This document shows positions 12,286 to 13,324 of a stretch of 13,324 nt of DNA, in pieces (positions within the stretch are counted from its first letter, which is position 1; each line of letters begins with the position of its first letter). The notes below the pieces were generated by a model. That model was not told where the DNA came from. It worked only from the letters and a program-made list of their open reading frames with translations, and ran no database searches. A program made the position numbers and the translations under genes. Origin of the DNA: Acidobacteriota bacterium (GTDB lineage: Bacteria > Acidobacteriota > Blastocatellia > Pyrinomonadales > Pyrinomonadaceae); NCBI GenBank assembly GCA_005790265.1, contig SXVE01000510.1, positions 1 to 13,324 on the forward strand, read 5' to 3'.

Positions 12286-13324
12286 TTAATATTTCGGCAC
12301 GTTTCGATCAACGTCGTCCGACCAAGCCGTGATGCCGCCTTTTAAGTTCAGCAATTTTCCTTTGTAGCCGCTTTCCTGCAATGCGGCAATCGCTTTCGCG
12401 CTGCGTCCGCCGGCTTTGCAGTGAATGATTGCCGTGCGCGAAGAATCAATTTCTTTTGAACGCGCGGCGATTTGCGCGAGCGGAATCAGTTTCGTGTGCG
12501 GGATTTTGGCGATTTCATATTCGTGCGGTTCGCGCACGTCAATGATTTGAATTTCGGGATTGTTTTTGATTAATTCGTTTAATTCAGTTGCCGTGATTTC
12601 TTCCAAATCCTGTTTTTCCGTCGGCAGATTCAAGCCGCAGAATTCTTCATAATCAATCAATTCTTTGATTGTCGGATTCGTGCCGCAAAGTGGGCAATCG
12701 GGATTTTTCTTGAGCTTTAACTCGCGAAAACGCATTTTCCACGCGTCGAAAAGCAGCAGACGATTTAATAAAATTCCTTCCGCGCCCAAGATCACTTTGA
12801 TAACTTCGTTCGCCTGAATCGTGCCGACGATGCCGGGCAACACGCCTAAAACTCCGCCTTCGGCGCACGACGGAACGAGTCCGGGCGGCGGCGGTTCCGG
12901 ATACAGACAGCGATAGCACGCGCCTTTTTCCGCCCAGAAAACGCTCGCCTGACCTTCAAAACGGAAAATCGAGCCGTAAACATTCGGTTTTCCGGTCAAA
13001 ACGCATGCGTCGTTAACGAGATAACGAGTTTGAAAATTGTCGGTGCCGTCAACGACGACATCGAAATCCTTAAACAATTCGAGCGCGTTTTCGCTGGTCA
13101 GTTTCGTTTCGTGCGCTTCGATTACAACATTCGGATTGATGTCGTTCAAACGATCTTTCGCCGACGCGATTTTAGGTCGCCCGACATCTTTCGTTCCGTG
13201 AATAATCTGGCGCTGCAAATTCGATTCGTCCACGACATCGAAATCAACCAAGTCGATTGTTCCTATCCCTGCTGCCGTCAAATAAAGTCCGAGCGGCGAA
13301 CCCAAACCGCCCGTGCCAATCATC
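12286..13324 (-). CDS. moeB: ThiF/MoeB-type adenylyltransferase fused to rhodanese, N terminus beyond the window
   Basis: E1-like enzyme that adenylates the C-terminal glycine of a ubiquitin-like sulfur carrier (MoaD, ThiS or CysO type). The rhodanese domain may then hand over sulfur. The visible part (345 residues) starts at MIGTGGLGSPLGLYL, the nucleotide-binding glycine loop, so about 30-50 N-terminal residues lie outside. ThiF features: DVVDESNLQRQI (29-40), DGTDNFQTRY (92-101), zinc ligands Cys136-x2-Cys139 and Cys210-x2-Cys213, and PSCAEGGVLG (151-160) with the candidate thioester Cys153. The rhodanese domain is about residues 243-345: IIDVREPHEYEIAKIP, active-site loop HCKAGGRSAKA with Cys302, then LKGGITAW. 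Both halves look intact. The neighbours do not identify the sulfur carrier; MoeB is the best general name, but ThiF is possible. Confidence 0.92.
   Translation of the reverse strand, partial: MIGTGGLGSPLGLYLTAAGIGTIDLVDFDVVDESNLQRQIIHGTKDVGRPKIASAKDRLNDINPNVVIEAHETKLTSENALELFKDFDVVVDGTDNFQTRYLVNDACVLTGKPNVYGSIFRFEGQASVFWAEKGACYRCLYPEPPPPGLVPSCAEGGVLGVLPGIVGTIQANEVIKVILGAEGILLNRLLLFDAWKMRFRELKLKKNPDCPLCGTNPTIKELIDYEEFCGLNLPTEKQDLEEITATELNELIKNNPEIQIIDVREPHEYEIAKIPHTKLIPLAQIAARSKEIDSSRTAIIHCKAGGRSAKAIAALQESGYKGKLLNLKGGITAWSDDVDRNVPKY

Overview
The window carries ordinary bacterial chromosomal genes: tRNA charging, lipid and cell-wall precursor synthesis, pyrimidine synthesis, tRNA modification, phosphate signalling and sulfur-carrier activation. 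No phage, transposon, plasmid, CRISPR, rRNA or tRNA gene is visible. The source looks like a Gram-negative-type bacterium of medium GC content. The gene families present (Thermus-type PyrE with a C-terminal CxxC and KPGSR motif, a CarD-like regulator, a cytosolic PhoR-like kinase) and the rarity of Shine-Dalgarno sequences would fit Acidobacteriota such as Blastocatellia, but this is a tentative impression and not proven here. No intergenic gap exceeds about 240 bases.

Region 1-4718 is entirely on the minus strand. In transcription order it reads pyrE, truA (4-base overlap), a DUF952 gene (3-base gap), uppS and cdsA, then a clear rho-independent terminator (1152-1190), then aspS, which runs off the left edge. 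aspS has an in-frame TAA at 397-399, just before aminoacylation motif 2, while the frame and the protein similarity continue intact to base 1. This is the most striking anomaly in the window. Three of the spacers here contain three different kinds of short-period or inverted repeats.

Region 4886-6822: a small NTF2-like protein (minus) is divergent from a DnaQ-type 3'-5' exonuclease (plus), which is followed by queF (plus). queF converges on carD across a long hairpin that can terminate both strands.

Region 6823-9998 (minus strand): sixA, then a spacer with three hexamers at exact 11-base spacing that resemble a PhoB/PhoP box, then phoB-phoR (4-base overlap), then carD from its own extended -10 promoter. 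A CBS-pair protein (minus, 10112-10570) lies divergent from a Ppx/GppA phosphatase (plus, 10617-12152). PhoB, PhoR, SixA and Ppx are all phosphate or phosphoryl-transfer proteins, so this half of the window could be a loose phosphate-response neighbourhood.

The right end holds a ThiF/MoeB-type adenylyltransferase fused to a rhodanese domain. It is convergent with ppx across a perfect 19-bp hairpin terminator, and its N terminus lies beyond the window.

I found no convincing new defence or mobile system. The items most worth checking are the aspS stop codon, the phoB upstream direct repeats, the spacer repeat families and the DUF952 protein.
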